Of a DNA stretch of 64,000 bases, positions 11,059 to 23,345 are shown in pieces. Location of the stretch: contig JAGTTD010000021.1 in NCBI GenBank assembly GCA_018398585.1, positions 22,845,107 through 22,909,106 on the forward strand. The letters are read 5' to 3'. Positions within the stretch are counted from its first letter, which is position 1. Every line of letters begins with the position of its first letter. Both the position numbers and the translations under genes were made by a program. The DNA comes from Simmondsia chinensis (taxonomy: Eukaryota; Streptophyta; Magnoliopsida; Caryophyllales; Simmondsiaceae). The notes beneath the pieces were generated by a model. That model saw nothing but the letters and a program-made list of their open reading frames with translations. It was not told the DNA's origin and did no database searches.

Positions 11059-11600
11059 TTTTTCGTTTTGGGTGTGATTATAATGTAAAGCTCATGGTTT
11101 GTGTTTATATTTATACTGAATTTGGTCACGTTTAATTTTTGTTTTATTTTGTTTTTAAATTTCGATTCGACCTATTAAATCGTTTTCAGCACGCTTGACC
11201 TGTTTATAGAGTTATGTTAGGTATTTTAGTAGTATATTATTAGTGTTAAAAATATATATTTTTGGTAATTTATCTCACATGAGAAAATTTAAATTATATT
11301 TATAAATGCTAATTTGGTAATTTATTTTAATAATTATAAATATATTGTATATTTATTGCTAATATTAATCATAAGTTGTATTATTAACATATTTGCAAGT
11401 TAACAAACTATCATTTGATAAGGAAATACCAATATAATTAATGCGTAACCCATTGGCTTATCCGTATAATAATTGAGTTAGGTAAAGGTTTAAAGTTCCT
11501 AACCCATTTAATAAACGGGGTCAGGTTTAGGTTTACTATTTCTAAGACTGCTCACATAATACAAATATGAACACGACATCATACCACATATTTGCGAGCC
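11059..11600. other. UPF0114 upstream region, AT-rich
   Basis: This is the presumed promoter side of the UPF0114 gene. It is AT-rich, and 11410-11540 carries CCCATTTAATAAACGGG-type sequence of the dispersed repeat also at 7860-7970. I see no clear regulatory box. Confidence 0.4.
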
Positions 11601-12033
11601 CTAATTTATACAAAATTGATGACGTTTGAATTTTATTTATTTTTGTTTGTTTGTTGGTTTGTTTTCCAGGAGTTTTGGAAGAAACTGGAAAAGCAAAGTG
11701 GGTTTGAATTTGCTGGTTGGATGGAAGCTTCACTTTGCTTTTTGCGTGTGGGGCTTCTTGCGTTCTTCGCCGAACATGTGTCAAGCCGCTGGCTTTTCAC
11801 ATTTTATTCGACTAGCAGAGTTGGCACATATAAGATCTATACATGGTTATATGAGTCCAAGTAAGATTTTATTCTAAAATCAAGTTGCAATAGCTGACGT
11901 AATTTATTGAAGTTATATATATCAATGTTCTCTTTTCTCACGATCTCTACGTAGGATCTTTATTGAACTCATATTTGAAATCCTTAACATAGGCCAAGTG
12001 TTATATTGTTTTCAATTTATAGTGTTTTGATAC

Positions 12034-13330
12034 ATGTGTTAGAGTCTATTAGTGTAAGGTTGAGATTAGTATAAATAGTAGTGTAAATCATCTTGATTAG
12101 CATCAATATCAATAATCAAATCCTTCTCATCTTATCTCTACTTCTCATCCCCTTCTTCTATTTCTTTCTCTCACCTAACTCTAACTCCCCTAAACCCTAA
12201 CCCTAGGCTTGTTATACCGATTCGGTGTAACTTGTTTAGGCTTTTTATTTTTAATATTCAGTCAAATTAAGAAAAAAATTGAAAACAAGAATCCAAAACC
12301 CAAAAAAAATCGTTTCAAAATATCGTGATTAATTTCTAAAAGGCCAAAATTTGCAAAAAAAAAATAATAATACCAAATAATCCTTCTAAAAGAGTGTTGA
12401 TGATCTTCAATCTCAAAACTTAGTCGAGAAAAAGGCCGAAATATTAACTATAAAACCAACTCAAGAAGCTCAATATCCATATGTCAGTTTGATTTCTAAC
12501 ATTTCTAAGGATGTTTTATATTTCTCCAAATAGGAACACTATCAGTTCGAAAAAGAGGATAGATGGACTTCAAACTCGTGACCAAATCAATCCAAGAAGT
12601 TCATATCCCCCCACATAGTATGTATGTATTGAGGGCAATGACTTACCATATAGAAATACCAATCGAATAGGCAAAACCCATTATTTACAAGTATTTACCC
12701 TATTTATGAGGATTGCGATTGTACTTCAAGGGGGTAGAGACATATTTGTTCACCAATCCCGAGTAAGTCGTGATGTAGTACAGGACGAGAATAGCCCGAT
12801 GGAAACAAGAAAAGAAGAGTAAATTAATTAGGTTTAATTTAAATTGGAATTTTTAAATATTTTACTTAATTATGGTTAGAGTAGGGTTATGATAGGATTA
12901 TTTTAGAATTCAATTTGAATTAGGAATAGTTAGACTTACAATTAAAATACAATTATTTTTTATTTTAATTTAAAATAGTAGTGAAAAATGTCTATAAATA
13001 AACCATTAGTTGTTTATTTTAAAAAATTTTTAATTATTGAATAAATTTGATAAACTATTTTATTATGAGTTGATCTTTGTAATTTTTATTTTGAAAGTGT
13101 TCAATAAAAATTACATAGCTCATCTCTAGGTTATTCCTCGAGTATTCGTAGACTCAACGAGGTTTAGCCAATTCCTCTTAATCTGGTATCGTTGGATAAT
13201 AATCAACGGGTTAAAAGCACCCTATCCTTCCACCACATGTCGTCGAGGTTCGTAGTTGTGGTACGACCTTTAGGACAGCTGCATCAAGCCATCTCAATTA
13301 TCTTAAAATTTCAGGCCTTTGGAGAATTGG
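12034..13330 (+). mobile_element. degenerate LTR retroelement remnant
   Basis: TGTTAGAGTCTATTAGTG at 12037 is followed by a TATA box (TATAAATAG, about 12078), a C/T-rich leader and CCTAAACCCTAACCCTAGG. At 13040-13200 a poly(A)-signal-like region is followed by TCTGGTATCGTTGG, similar to a primer-binding site. No gag or pol reading frame survives. Family and exact ends are not determinable. Confidence 0.3.
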
Positions 13331-13591
13331 AAGGAGCATATTTGAAATGATTCCGTTTGGATCCTAGAAAAATAAGACAAAAGTGTTGCCACCGTCATTG
13401 CCTTCACTCTTGTATGTAATAGCATTGCATTTTGGTGGCTTCAGACAGTCAAACTAGCTGGCTACTTAATATCACCAAACCATTGCAAAGTGTTTCTACG
13501 GCTATTATCTCTCCACTTTTATGAAAGTGAACAAATTTCGATTCTCCCTTCAAGATATTTTCTTTCTTCATTGTTGTGTATCGATGTGCAC

Positions 13592-13678
13592 TCTGAAAGG
13601 GTAAGGCTACATACATCTCACCCTCCGCAGACGCAACGAGAGCCCTTGAAGCACTGGATTTGTTGTTATTGTATTGTG
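13592..13678 (+). mobile_element. SINE body fragment, headless
   Basis: GGGTAAGGCTACATACATCT, CCCTTGAAGCACTGGATTTG and a TTGTTATTGTATTG tail identify the 3' body of the 5S/tRNA-headed SINE group. The 5' half is missing. Confidence 0.65.
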
Positions 13679-13734
13679 GTGTATCAATACAAGAGAATGA
13701 CGACTCTGTCAAAATGCTTGGGAGCAAGGCTGGA

Positions 13735-13935
13735 CATAATCCCAAATAACCTAAATAATTGCGTGGAGCTCCCAAATTTTAAGGGCCCCTAGAGTTTTAG
13801 GTTTATGATTTTTAAAATATTAATTGTTGATATTAGTACGTTTTATGATTCAAATTTTGTAACTTTTTTATATAAAGGGTCCCATTTGAAAGTTTTGTTT
13901 CTCGCCCTGAAAATGTAAAGATCGGCATTGCTTGG
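13735..13935. repeat. dispersed repeat, GGGCCCC/CGCTTG family
   Basis: AAATTTTAAGGGCCCCTAG and the sequence to ATGTAAAGATCGGC resemble, in reverse, the stretch at 50295-50505 (TTTAAGGCCTAAAGC ... GGGGGGCTCC). It is a non-coding dispersed repeat of unknown class. Confidence 0.4.
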
Positions 13936-14034
13936 AGCAAGCACAATGTTTAAGGCATAATGGTCAACCACAAAATATTGTAATATTTACATCCATCACC
14001 TCATGGTGGCCAATGTAAAAGAATTGGAATTTTT

Positions 14035-14295
14035 AATGCAAAAACAATATATTTTTTTTAAAAGTTATTTCAATAGAGGTATTTTTATCTCAAAAACTTA
14101 TATTTTTGAATCTGCTTTTGCTACAACGAAGAAGCATTTTTATTTATTTTTTTTTTTTTTGCTTCTTAAAAGTGAAAACCAGCTTCTACTTCTATTCGAA
14201 ATCATTTTTCTTTACAGTGCCAAACATTTTCAAATTCAGGAAAAAGCAACTTTTTTTACACAGCTTTAATAAAGAAGTTTAGCCAAACAGATCCT
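14035..14295. mobile_element. MITE, AAGTGCTTTT family
   Basis: It contains AAGCATTTTT, TTGCTTCTTAAAAGTG, CAGCTTCTACTTCTATTC and a TTTAGCCAAACAGATCC end, matching the family at 2405 and 38277. No coding capacity. Confidence 0.5.
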
Positions 14296-14658
14296 ACAAC
14301 AGTAATTCCTAATAATAGACAAAGTGGGAGGACAAAAGAGGCATTGTTGAAACCCATAGAATTGATCTATTTACCTCAATGTTCACTTCTAGAAAGATGG
14401 GCAATCTGTACAAAGCATCTCTACATCCTCCTTTTACTGAATTTTAACCCATAAAGAGAGAGAGAGAGAGATTATCATCACAAAAAAATTATTATTAGCT
14501 TCCGTGACAAAAATTATCAAGATTGTCAGAATTGGGTAACCTCTTCATTTAGCAGCACCTTTCATATAGACAGACACCCAAGCAGCTCTCGCCAATGGAT
14601 TATATACCGAAACCCGAGTCAAATGAAGTTAGAGAGATACTTGACAGATGGATCAGAA

Positions 14659-17600
14659 TCAGCCATTGTTGATTGCATCTGCAGGGAGATTCAGATCAAA
14701 GAATCTATCTCCTTGAGAATCTCCCGTTGCTCCTCGTTTCGAGGAGGAGCATCCATCTGTGTCTGGGGATCCTCCTCTAGCACGTTTAGAAGGAGATAGG
14801 CTTGACGTCCCAGCCATTCCTCCTATATATGCATCACGCGTCATTAGCTTTGGAAGTGCAAAATTATTGCTCTTATTTATCTTCAAATTTCGCTTCGGGG
14901 TGTTAGGGCCTGTTTCACAAACTTCTTTTCTGAAAAAAGTACTTTTTTCATGAAAAAGTACGTTCTTCAGTGTCTGAGGGTGTTTGTCCTGGAAAGAAAA
15001 ATGCTTTTAAATAGAAGCATAATGTATTTTTTGCTTCTAAGCGGAACAAAAACGGAAGCAAAAACTAGCAACTTCTAACACAAAATACCCCTAATGAAAG
15101 AACGCTTCATGAAAGTGCTTCTAAAAAGGTAGTTTTTTCCCTAAACGGCCAAACAAATCCTAAACTATCGAAAGCTTAAAAGATGGTTACGACGGATTAA
15201 AGATATAGAAACAAAGGAAATTGTGGGAAAGAGAGAACTGCCTTACAGAGTTTAGAATTCGTACCCTTGGTGCTGGAGGATCTTATGCTGCTGTCAGGTT
15301 GAGAGCTTTGCCAAACCGAAAGTTCCAATGCTTTCTCGACACCCTTTGATTTATAGGGAGCTATTATGTGAGTTGTGTGTTGTAGGGAACCCAGTAGATC
15401 GCTCTCGATACACTCATACCTGTATCACGTAGCGTACCATAATTTAATCGACGAATCCTTATTATTTTCGAGAACATGGCTAAGGATCTCGTCGGCCAAG
15501 CTTCTTTTTTGCGAAAAAAGAAAGTACTTCTTCCTAAAACAAATTTTTTTTTTTCAGATTATAAGAGTGTCTAGCTTAGAAATGTGCTTTTAGATAAAAG
15601 CAAAAGCCTTTTTACAGTTTCTAAGCAAAAGAAGAAAATAGTACAACTTTAGAGCAGAAACAAAAGCAAAAATTTAAAACTTTTAGACAAAAATATCCCT
15701 ATCGACTATACATTTTGCACAAGTGTTTCTGCAAAAAAAAAAAAAAAAAAAACCTTTTTTTAACTTCACCAAGCAGCGTGTTAACAAGAACTGTAAAGAA
15801 TGAATTGTATGCATTTGAATACAAACTCACATTTTCTTGCAGAGGCTGTCAACGAGGCTGGTGATGGTGATTATTTTCATCCTCGTTTCCTTCACTTGAT
15901 CATCATCATACGTTTCAAATGGCTCTTCTAAGCACATGGAAAGCTTCTCGACATTCGCCTCAAGCTGCTGCTGTTGGTCCTCGAACAAGTGCTGCTTTAT
16001 TTCCCGTTCCTCCTTCGTCATCTCGTTCCCAAAGAGTTCATCCCCAAACATGTAATATGCAAATGGATACGAATAAGAAAGGACCCGTCTTGACCTAAAT
16101 AGTCTATACAGCCCATTTGTTACCCAACTAAAATCCTTCGATGTTGATTCTCTTTCTTCCAATTTTGAAATCTTTTGGTGTACAGTTTCCTTTAGCTTAG
16201 CTTCAAGCTTATAAGAATCAGTATGGCCTTTAAAACGATTGTGATAGTGAATGTAACGCCACCAATCTTTCTTTGCTCGTTCGGATTTCTTTTGATCATC
16301 TTCTTTGTATCTCCCACAACTGTGTCCCGCGATTGTAGTCCATGTATGTTCTCTACCCGTTGCTGTGCCACAAAGCCAACTGCAAAAAGAGCACGGCAGG
16401 CAAATTTACCCAAATTGAACAAGGGAATTGATGATAAAGATTTTAGTTCTCAGGTCATCTTTTAGGACCCAAAACAGAAGGGGGGGAAAAAAACAGACGC
16501 AACTTAAATTTGCGGCTTTAGAATTAGAAATACTTGATTGATGACGTTGAGTAAGTTGTTCTAAAGTGCAAATAATAAAGCATACTTCATTCAGCAGATT
16601 GAGTCATAGTATCAAACAAAGATGAGAGCATGTGCAGGATAAAGTGCAAAGTGATGAACCAACATACAGAAGTAATATTACATTCAACGGAAGGTGACGG
16701 CTCGTAAAGTTTCTGGGAGGTAATATCTAAGAAATGAGATTGAATACCACCTTCACCACAGAAAGAGAAGGGAATTTGGGTTGGACTCCTAGTGTAGCCC
16801 ATATGGCTTCCTTAATGTATGAAAAAAGTACATTCAAAGGGTTGAAATCCTACATGTCGTAAAGAAAAAGGACGGGTACATCAATCTTTGGGTGCTAGTA
16901 ATGGCATAGCAAAGCCTAAGACTCGCGGGAAGTTCTTTAGGGAGACCAAACATAGCATCAAAAACATAATACCCAAAGCAACTAGCAGTAGGAAAGTAAT
17001 ACAACATTTTCTAATCAGAAGAGAAATAAGAAAACAAAGAGAACATTTATAAGAGTGAAGAATCACATGCTATTTGTTCCCAGAATCCCCTGATTGAATC
17101 CAAAATGACATATCAATAAGAGTATTAAAGGATACCGACATACACCGATAATTGCAAAAACAAGCAGTATATCTATGAGACATAGGCTCTTGAACTTGCA
17201 GAAAGCGGACAAGAAATAAGAAAGTGAAATATTATATTATATTATCATAAGGAAATCAATGAAATATCGCTGAAATGAAAGTAGGTAACTAGTACAAGTG
17301 CTTACCAAAAAGCTTGTCCACAAACGCACACAACAAGATTGCATCCTCCATTCTTTTCCACTGGTTTGTGGCATTTAGGGCAGGGCTTCGTATGGACTGT
17401 GATCCAATTGACTGTCTCCGATTCATCCTGACATTTCTTGGCCCAAAGCTCCCACATATGACATGAACAAGGCGAGTGTGCCTCGAATGAACAGCTGAAG
17501 CAGAACTGGTGACCACATGCGCATTCAACCTCGCAAAATTCATCATCCTCAACACGTATTGCATTTCCACAGTGAGGCACGCTTGGGCACCATTTCACCC

Positions 17601-20600
17601 TTTTATTATCCTCAATATATGATTCCAAAAGGAAGCGATCAAATTTCGCAGCCAACTCGTAATCCCTTGCACTAACCAAGTTTCTAATCTTGGCTTCATC
17701 ACAGATTGCATTACATTTGATTGCCATGCATCTGACACGTCTACTTTGACCTTCATTTATCTTCACAATAAAGTGCTCAGTCCAACCTGAGCATTAGGAA
17801 GAAGATAAAAGGAAAATTTTAGTTTAGGATTAAGTCAAGGAAAAACTGGAAACCATATAGCTGATAGAATTTAAGAATTCAACTTCAGAATAATCTGCCC
17901 TCAAATATTGTAGCAGAAAAGAAGTTGCAAAGCTGCCAGCGATGAGTTAACAGGTACCAACCAAATAGCAAATAAAAAAAACTAGGCATTCTAGTTCGAA
18001 ATAGTCTGTTCTAGTAAAATGTTAATAGCAGAAGAGTCAAGGAAAGCTGAGACTGGTCATCTAAAGGACGTATCACTGTTTAGTTCACCAGAGTGGACTA
18101 TTGTGGAAATAAAAATGTAAAGCTGCCAGTTGTCACTTACTAGATGCACCCTGAAATTGTAAAATAGGCACAGTAATCAACAACTTGGACGAACAAATTA
18201 TGGTCCTAGCAATCCACAATCTGATTCTATTGCAAAATATGCAACCTTGATCAACAGCATACTTGATCTGGTTCTACAGTCGTGGACATATGTTTTAACC
18301 AGCTAGCACAGAGTAAAAACATAAAGTACTAGGCCAAGACAGCTTACAATCATTGCAAAAGTAATGGCCGCAATCCATCATTGTAAATTCGTTGACAGGC
18401 TTTTCGTCCATACAAATCTCACACATGAGAGGACAAGACGAGGAGCAAGGATTAGGATTCTCTGTCACCATAACACCTGCTTCTGCATACAATTTATCCT
18501 TTCCTTTTTCTACGAGAACGGCCAACACCTTTTCAACATCCCAACGGTGATGTATGAGAAGGGTTCTGGCATGGTGTTCTTGTAGGGATAGCAAGTCCAT
18601 TATTCTTTGCAAATCTTCTCTCTGCATCAATTACATCCAAAGGAAACAAAAAAATAAGTATTTAAAATTAGGAAAAAAAAAACTCACATCTTTGCGGAAG
18701 TAACCACGAAAAAAGGGAGGGGATTAAAAGGACTGTTCTAACCTGTGCTGCTAACAGTGATTCCTTCGTTATTACCTGCACAATGTAAAGAGCAACAAAG
18801 ATCAGCACCAATCCAACCAATAAATACAGCACTATTTGACTAGAAAACCATAACTTTGTTTAAGAATGAAATTCAACTATGAAACTTGGAAAAAGAGGAG
18901 GATTGCACTTTGGCAACATGGAATGGGGTTGGATCAAGAATCAAACAACTGCAGATACTAATTACTTACTCATTGCAAGGACAGAAAACTCCAATCCCAG
19001 TGAAAAACCCCACATAATGCCACAGGATATGCCATTGAAGTGATCTCGTATTTTCTTAGTCCTCCCCAGGACCAAAGGATTACTAACCCCAACAACCAAG
19101 CCCTTTTGGGCCCTTGTCTTCACTACAACTCAAAGAGAGCTCTCGTTATCAGTTTTCATATCCAATTTCTTATATAGAAGCAAACCCTTGGCTTTATCCT
19201 ATGTAGGCTGGAGGGTACCAATGACGTGCCACCTTAATGCACATCATTCCATCTCCAAGGCGAAGACATTCTGCTTCTTAAGGAACTTTATCCAAGAACA
19301 AACTAACAAGGAATGTCCTTTTTTTGCTTATTTTGCTTGATGTATGCCTAGTTCCATTTACCTAATTACCACTTCTAAGAGTCACTGTAGCAAATGAATT
19401 GGGCCGAGCCAATACAGTCGGTGTCAAAGCTAACATATGATAGCGTTATGTTATCTTATAAGGACCATACCTTATGCCAATAAGACATTTGCCAAGCCAG
19501 CCCAGTGATTATACAGCGGTCTCATGAAAAATACCTATTCATTCTCTAAAGACCCTAGGCGTGACAATCTTACCAAGCAAAGTCCTACATTTGACACCTG
19601 TTGAGGGAGGATATATGGGACTAACGAGGACATTAGGGTAGTACTCTGTCCTGCATTGAATGGAAATGAAAGATAGTCTCGTATCTTAGGAACTTGGTCT
19701 TTCATGTAAAAAGCCTTCCCTAGACTATCACTACGCCCAAAAACAACTAGTTAAATACAGTGTGGAAATTAAGGAATTTAATACATTCGTGTATTATTCG
19801 GTTTTATACATAAAAATTCGGTCAAGAACTTGTTGACTTAGAAAAAATTCATACAGAATTACATCCGTGTCTATAACAACTCCTTCAAAAATACTGATAG
19901 AGTGAAAATGAATGTGATTCCATCAATTTTGACTTATATTTGATGGTGTTACCTATAATAATGGCAGTAAGAAGCATGACACACTGTAAAAGTAATGTAT
20001 AAGTTAATGATTTGAGAATTAAAGTGATAAGTTTAGCAAAATATAAAATATAGATACTTAATTAAGTACAAGTATGATTATCTTCAACTGATCTTTTTCT
20101 TTCATTCGGAAAAAATAAGGATACAACAACAACCAACCCAGTGCCTACAAGGGCTCCTGCAAAAGCAGGATCTGAGGGGGTAGATGTACGCAGCCTTCCC
20201 CCTTCCGAGGGCTACCCTGAAGAGAGGCTGTTTCTGAGGACCTATCGGAAAAAATAAGGATACAAGTTATAAAACGTGTATTATATGCTAACAACAAAAA
20301 ACACATATTCTACTGTATTGTTGACAATTATACGTAAATGCCCTTTTAAAAGGAACAATAAGGATACGCGTTATGTACGCCAATTATACGTGTATTTCAC
20401 TAACTATGCGCACAAATGAGGATTTCCCACTTGCAAGAATTACTACAAAGAGGTGATCAGCAGAGTCATCATTCACAGCATCAGTGAACAGACCTCCTCT
20501 TACATGAGCTCACTTTAATGGCATCAGCAAACGTGAGTCTATAAACAGCTAAAAAGACAACTAATTAAAAAAGCAAATAATGAATCTCAGAACATCAAAC

Positions 20601-21298
20601 TCAAAACCCAATAAAATTAGACACTAGAAAACCCTACATTGCTCGCACAGCAACTATTGCTCGAATCCCACGCCACATAACCAAAGCAATTACAGCAATC
20701 GTCAACCAAATATCTATCAATCAAGCCGAGACAATTGGCAAAGAATTTTCAATGCTACTGACATAGTTTGTTAGAGTATAAAACAATTCCTGAATCTTCA
20801 CCATCAACTTAACTTTTGGAACAATTGGTTCTTTAACATGTATCAGAGCCTTCTTGATCGAGAGGTCACGAGTTTGAATCCCAACAACGCCCACCCTAGA
20901 TATTAATATAATTCAAACACAAGCTAAGATACCCTATGCATTATCCATGCTTCAACCTCAATGGGAATTTACATATGGAAGCACGTTAGACCGTAGTTAT
21001 TTCGCATCATAAACACAAATCAATACCGCTCACTCCCCAAAACCACTAATTCACGCACCAAACCATCCACTAAACACTCAATTTCATCAAAAATCAAAAC
21101 TTTAAAACATCAAAACTCATAATCACAAATTAAACACAAGAATTAGCTTAAACATAAATTAAAAACCTTAATGGATGAACCTCTCCCATCAGCCAAGCAA
21201 ACTTCATTATCCAAGTGCTGGAACCCGTCCAACGAGTCTCGATCATCTTCGAAATCCTCGTAGTAATACTCATTATCGCTATCCGCATAATCCTCCAT
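14659..21298 (-). CDS. ARI: Ariadne-type RBR E3 ubiquitin ligase (ARI7/ARI8-like)
   Basis: Seven exons: 21167-21298, 18743-18775, 18348-18621, 17306-17786, 15831-16379, about 15265-15419 and about 14659-14822; about 595 residues. The start gives an acidic N-terminus (MEDYADSDNEYYYEDFEDDR). A UBA-like region spans about 56-95. RING1 starts near 122 (CEICMDEK ... CGHYFCNDCW). The IBR runs about 213-255 (CPSVPHC ... CGHQFCFSC). RING2 starts near 282 (CPKCHKPVEKNGGCNLVVC), with the expected catalytic cysteine near residue 295, so RING-HECT hybrid transfer from E2 should be intact. An Ariadne domain follows, with YHNRFKGHTDS and coiled-coil-like segments. The end reads FFDLNLPADAINNG. The last junction is uncertain: donor GTAAGG at 15246 leads to an early stop with acceptor ATATAG, while donor GTACGA at 15264 keeps the frame. 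Introns 5 and 6 hold MITEs and intron 1 a SINE. Confidence 0.92.
14905..15170. mobile_element. MITE, AAGTGCTTTT family, ARI intron 6
   Basis: Starts GGGCCTGTTTCACAAACTTC and ends CTAAACGGCCAAACAAATCC, so the ends are inverted copies of a GGCCTGTTTG-type sequence. The interior has AAAGTACTTTTTTCATG and GAAAGTGCTTCTAAAAAGG in opposite orientation. Confidence 0.65.
15495..15785. mobile_element. MITE, AAGTGCTTTT family, ARI intron 5
   Basis: GGCCAAGCTTCTTTTTTGCG opens the element and TTTTAACTTCACCAAGCAGC closes it. The interior has AGCAAAAGCCTTTTTACAG and GAAACAAAAGCAAAAA. Non-coding. Confidence 0.5.
16690..16835 (+). mobile_element. tRNA-derived SINE, ARI intron 4
   Basis: GGCTCGTAAAGTTTCTGGGA, then GAGATTGAATACCACCTTCA, and TGTAGCCCATATGGCTTCCT match the copy at 38762-38905 in order (GTAAAGTATCTGGGAG ... 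TATAGCCCATGGCTTCC). The A and B boxes are more decayed here. Confidence 0.6.
20106..20265 (-). mobile_element. SINE, headless, with perfect 21-bp TSD
   Basis: The element proper is 20127-20244. Both flanks carry an identical 21-base repeat (20106-20126 and 20245-20265; it begins TCGGAAAAAATAAGG), so the insertion is young. On the minus strand it starts TAGGTCCTCAGAAACAGCC, close to the junction between 5S head and body in the full-length copies, and ends in GTTGTTGTTG. It lies in ARI intron 1. Confidence 0.85.
20769..20995 (+). mobile_element. TRIM of a second family (TTAGAGTATAAAA LTR)
   Basis: The short LTR reads TGTTAGAGTATAAAAC ... GGTTCTTTAACA and is directly followed by TGTATCAGAGCC, close to the initiator tRNA-Met primer-binding site. 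An internal stretch (GAGGTCACGAGTTTGAATCC, ATTATCCATGCTTC) leads to a damaged second LTR (CGTTAGACCGTA, about 20983). No coding capacity. Confidence 0.6.
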
Positions 21299-21404
21299 CG
21301 AATACCAAAAAAAAGAAAGAAAATTGCGGAGAATGAACTCCGCGAATCGAAAAAGTGCGAATTCGATTGCAAAAAGAAAGAAAAAGATTGAATTTGCGAT
21401 GCGA

Positions 21405-21480
21405 TGAGAGAGAGAGAGAGAGAAGAGAGAGCTTACAGAGGAAGCAAAAACCCCAGAGAGAAGAGAGAGAGAGGCGACGA
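21405..21480. promoter_or_regulatory. GA-rich tract upstream of ARI
   Basis: A (GA)n/(CT)n block (GAGAGAGAGAGAGAGAAGAG) lies about 110 bases upstream of the ARI start codon. CT-rich tracts near transcription starts are common in plant promoters. A role here is inference. Confidence 0.4.
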
Positions 21481-21945
21481 AGTATATTTGCAGTGAAGAA
21501 ATATGATCGCATAGTCTTCCCCCTTGAAATAAATTTAATACGGTTTTGCTTTTCTTTAATTTATATTTATTTAATATATATTATAAGATTTCTTGTACTT
21601 TATTCGTTATATTAATTTAATCCTTACATAATTTAAAATATTTCATTTAGTACTTAAAAAAAATTATTTAAAATTTTAATAAATTTTTTAGTAATTCAGC
21701 CATGAGTGAAGTAAAATTACATAAACAGATAGAGTTATAATAAATTACTTTATGTAGTTCATGTCTAACCATTTGACCTACTAAAATCAACCTGGTTCAA
21801 TCATTGTACAAATGGGTCTGGCTTAATTTGATTTATCTAAATAATATCATTTTTTTTTAGTGGAAGATTTATGATTCTTATAATTTATTTTTATATTATT
21901 TTCTTTTTTGATAAAACTTTTCTAAAATATATAACAAGTATTACC

Positions 21946-21960
21946 CCGTGCAATGCACGG
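21946..21960. repeat. perfect 7-bp-arm palindrome CCGTGCAATGCACGG
   Basis: The palindrome is perfect around a central A and is preceded by ATTAC. Similar CCCGTGC...GCACGG hairpins are common in plant non-autonomous DNA elements, including Helitron-related ones. No other element boundary is visible. Confidence 0.4.
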
Positions 21961-22140
21961 AGGGCATTTATATAATTTTATATGTTATCATATTAAAATT
22001 TATTATGTAGATATTAATAAAACTCTCTTAAAATTGATTGAATTAAAGTTTAGAAACTTTTGATGACAGCCTTTTAAAATTATTTGAACGAAGGTTTGAA
22101 TATTTTTGTAGGTGGAGATACTTTGCAATAATAAATAGAA

Positions 22141-22884
22141 TGTTGGGAAAAATTCACACGTCAAGCACAACGAAAGCGAAAAACAACAAAAATGAACACA
22201 CTATATTTTTACGTGGAAACCTACTCTCAACTAGAGGGTGTGGAAATCACGGGACCCAAAGGAGTACCAAATCCACTATGAAATTTAGGAATTATAATCT
22301 CCAATCATAACCCCCAAAACCCCATATTACAATCATCATCTACACAAATATGACTATTGCATGGTAAGTCATCAACCCTCTCCCAATGTAGCTTTGAACG
22401 GCAAGCCCCAGCTCTCGAATCAATGTAGCTTTGCACGGCAAGCCACCAGCCTTCCAACAACGCAACTTTGGACAAAGGAAGCTACAAAAACTCTCTCAAC
22501 ACTCTCAATCAAGGCACCCGAGTATGACTCCCTTCATACTCGGGTGAACCCCACTCAACATCTCAGCAAAACAACCTCACAAACACAGACACTCAACAAT
22601 TATTTTCACACTCTCCCCCGACCCGGGTACCCTCGGGCACCCCTTTACAAACCCAACTCACTCTCTACGTTTCTCTCTCCTTTTCTTCTCTCTATATTTT
22701 CTCTACACTCTTCCACATTTTTCACCCAACACAACCACTTTATTTATAACCACACCTACCCAATTAGTTTACTTTCACTAAGTAAACTTCCCAACAATTA
22801 TTTGAAACATTCAACTTTCCAATTTTTTCTTTTTTATTTTTTCTTCTTTTATATATTAATTTTGATGTAAAAAATATCCCAACA
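22141..22884 (-). mobile_element. solo LTR, 744 bp
   Basis: It starts TGTTGGGA and ends TCCCAACA, an inverted pair typical of LTR ends. Flanks TAGAA (22136-22140) and TACAA (22885-22889) fit a 5-bp target-site duplication with one mismatch. A TATA box is readable on the minus strand (GGTTATAAATAAAG, near 22745), which sets the orientation. A 169-codon plus-strand frame inside is Ser/Thr/Pro/Leu-rich chance coding. Superfamily (Copia or Gypsy) cannot be told from the LTR. Confidence 0.8.
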
Positions 22885-23214
22885 TACAAAAAGATATAAA
22901 GATAAGTAAAACTTTGATAGGGTTTGCTCTCTTTTTTTTTTTTGGGTTGAATTGAAGTCTTGGTCAACTGGACAAGTCATCCAATCCTATAAACTTTATA
23001 ATTTTATGGGAAATTTACCAGCATACTTTTTGGTATTTGAGATGGGTTTGTTATTTTCACTTAATTACATAACTTTTTAATTTTTTACAAAATTATTATA
23101 GATTTTTCCAGTTAATCACCTATACTATGATACTGCTAGTTTGATTCGTTAAGGTTAGATATATAATTTTATATTTTCTTAAATAAAGAACGGGAACATA
23201 AATATACATTTTGG

Positions 23215-23345
23215 TATGAGCTCGCTGGTTAAACAATTAAGTGGTCTTTGTATGTAAGTTTGAGTCCCACTGTATGAGTACAGAGGTTCGAATACATGCA
23301 TAGAACTGCATTAGCAGTATAATATTTTATCAATTAAATTAAGCC
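23215..23345 (+). mobile_element. tRNA-derived SINE-like head
   Basis: GAGCTCGCTGGTTAAACAAT resembles an A box and TAAGTTTGAGTCCCAC a B box, with normal SINE-head spacing. Tail not recognised. Confidence 0.35.

Larger units (their letters stand above)
18776..21166. other. ARI intron 1
   Basis: Longest intron of the ARI gene. It holds the recent SINE at 20127-20244, a TRIM of the second family at 20769-20995, and otherwise unassigned sequence. I see no exon or RNA gene in it. Confidence 0.6.

Noticed and set aside
11592..11877. Overlapping plus-strand frames of 83-90 codons
   Set aside because: No domain, splice partner or family resemblance; two overlapping frames of equal length argue for chance.
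22361..22870. 169-codon plus-strand reading frame
   Set aside because: It lies wholly inside a solo LTR, is low-complexity and opposite to the LTR's own orientation.
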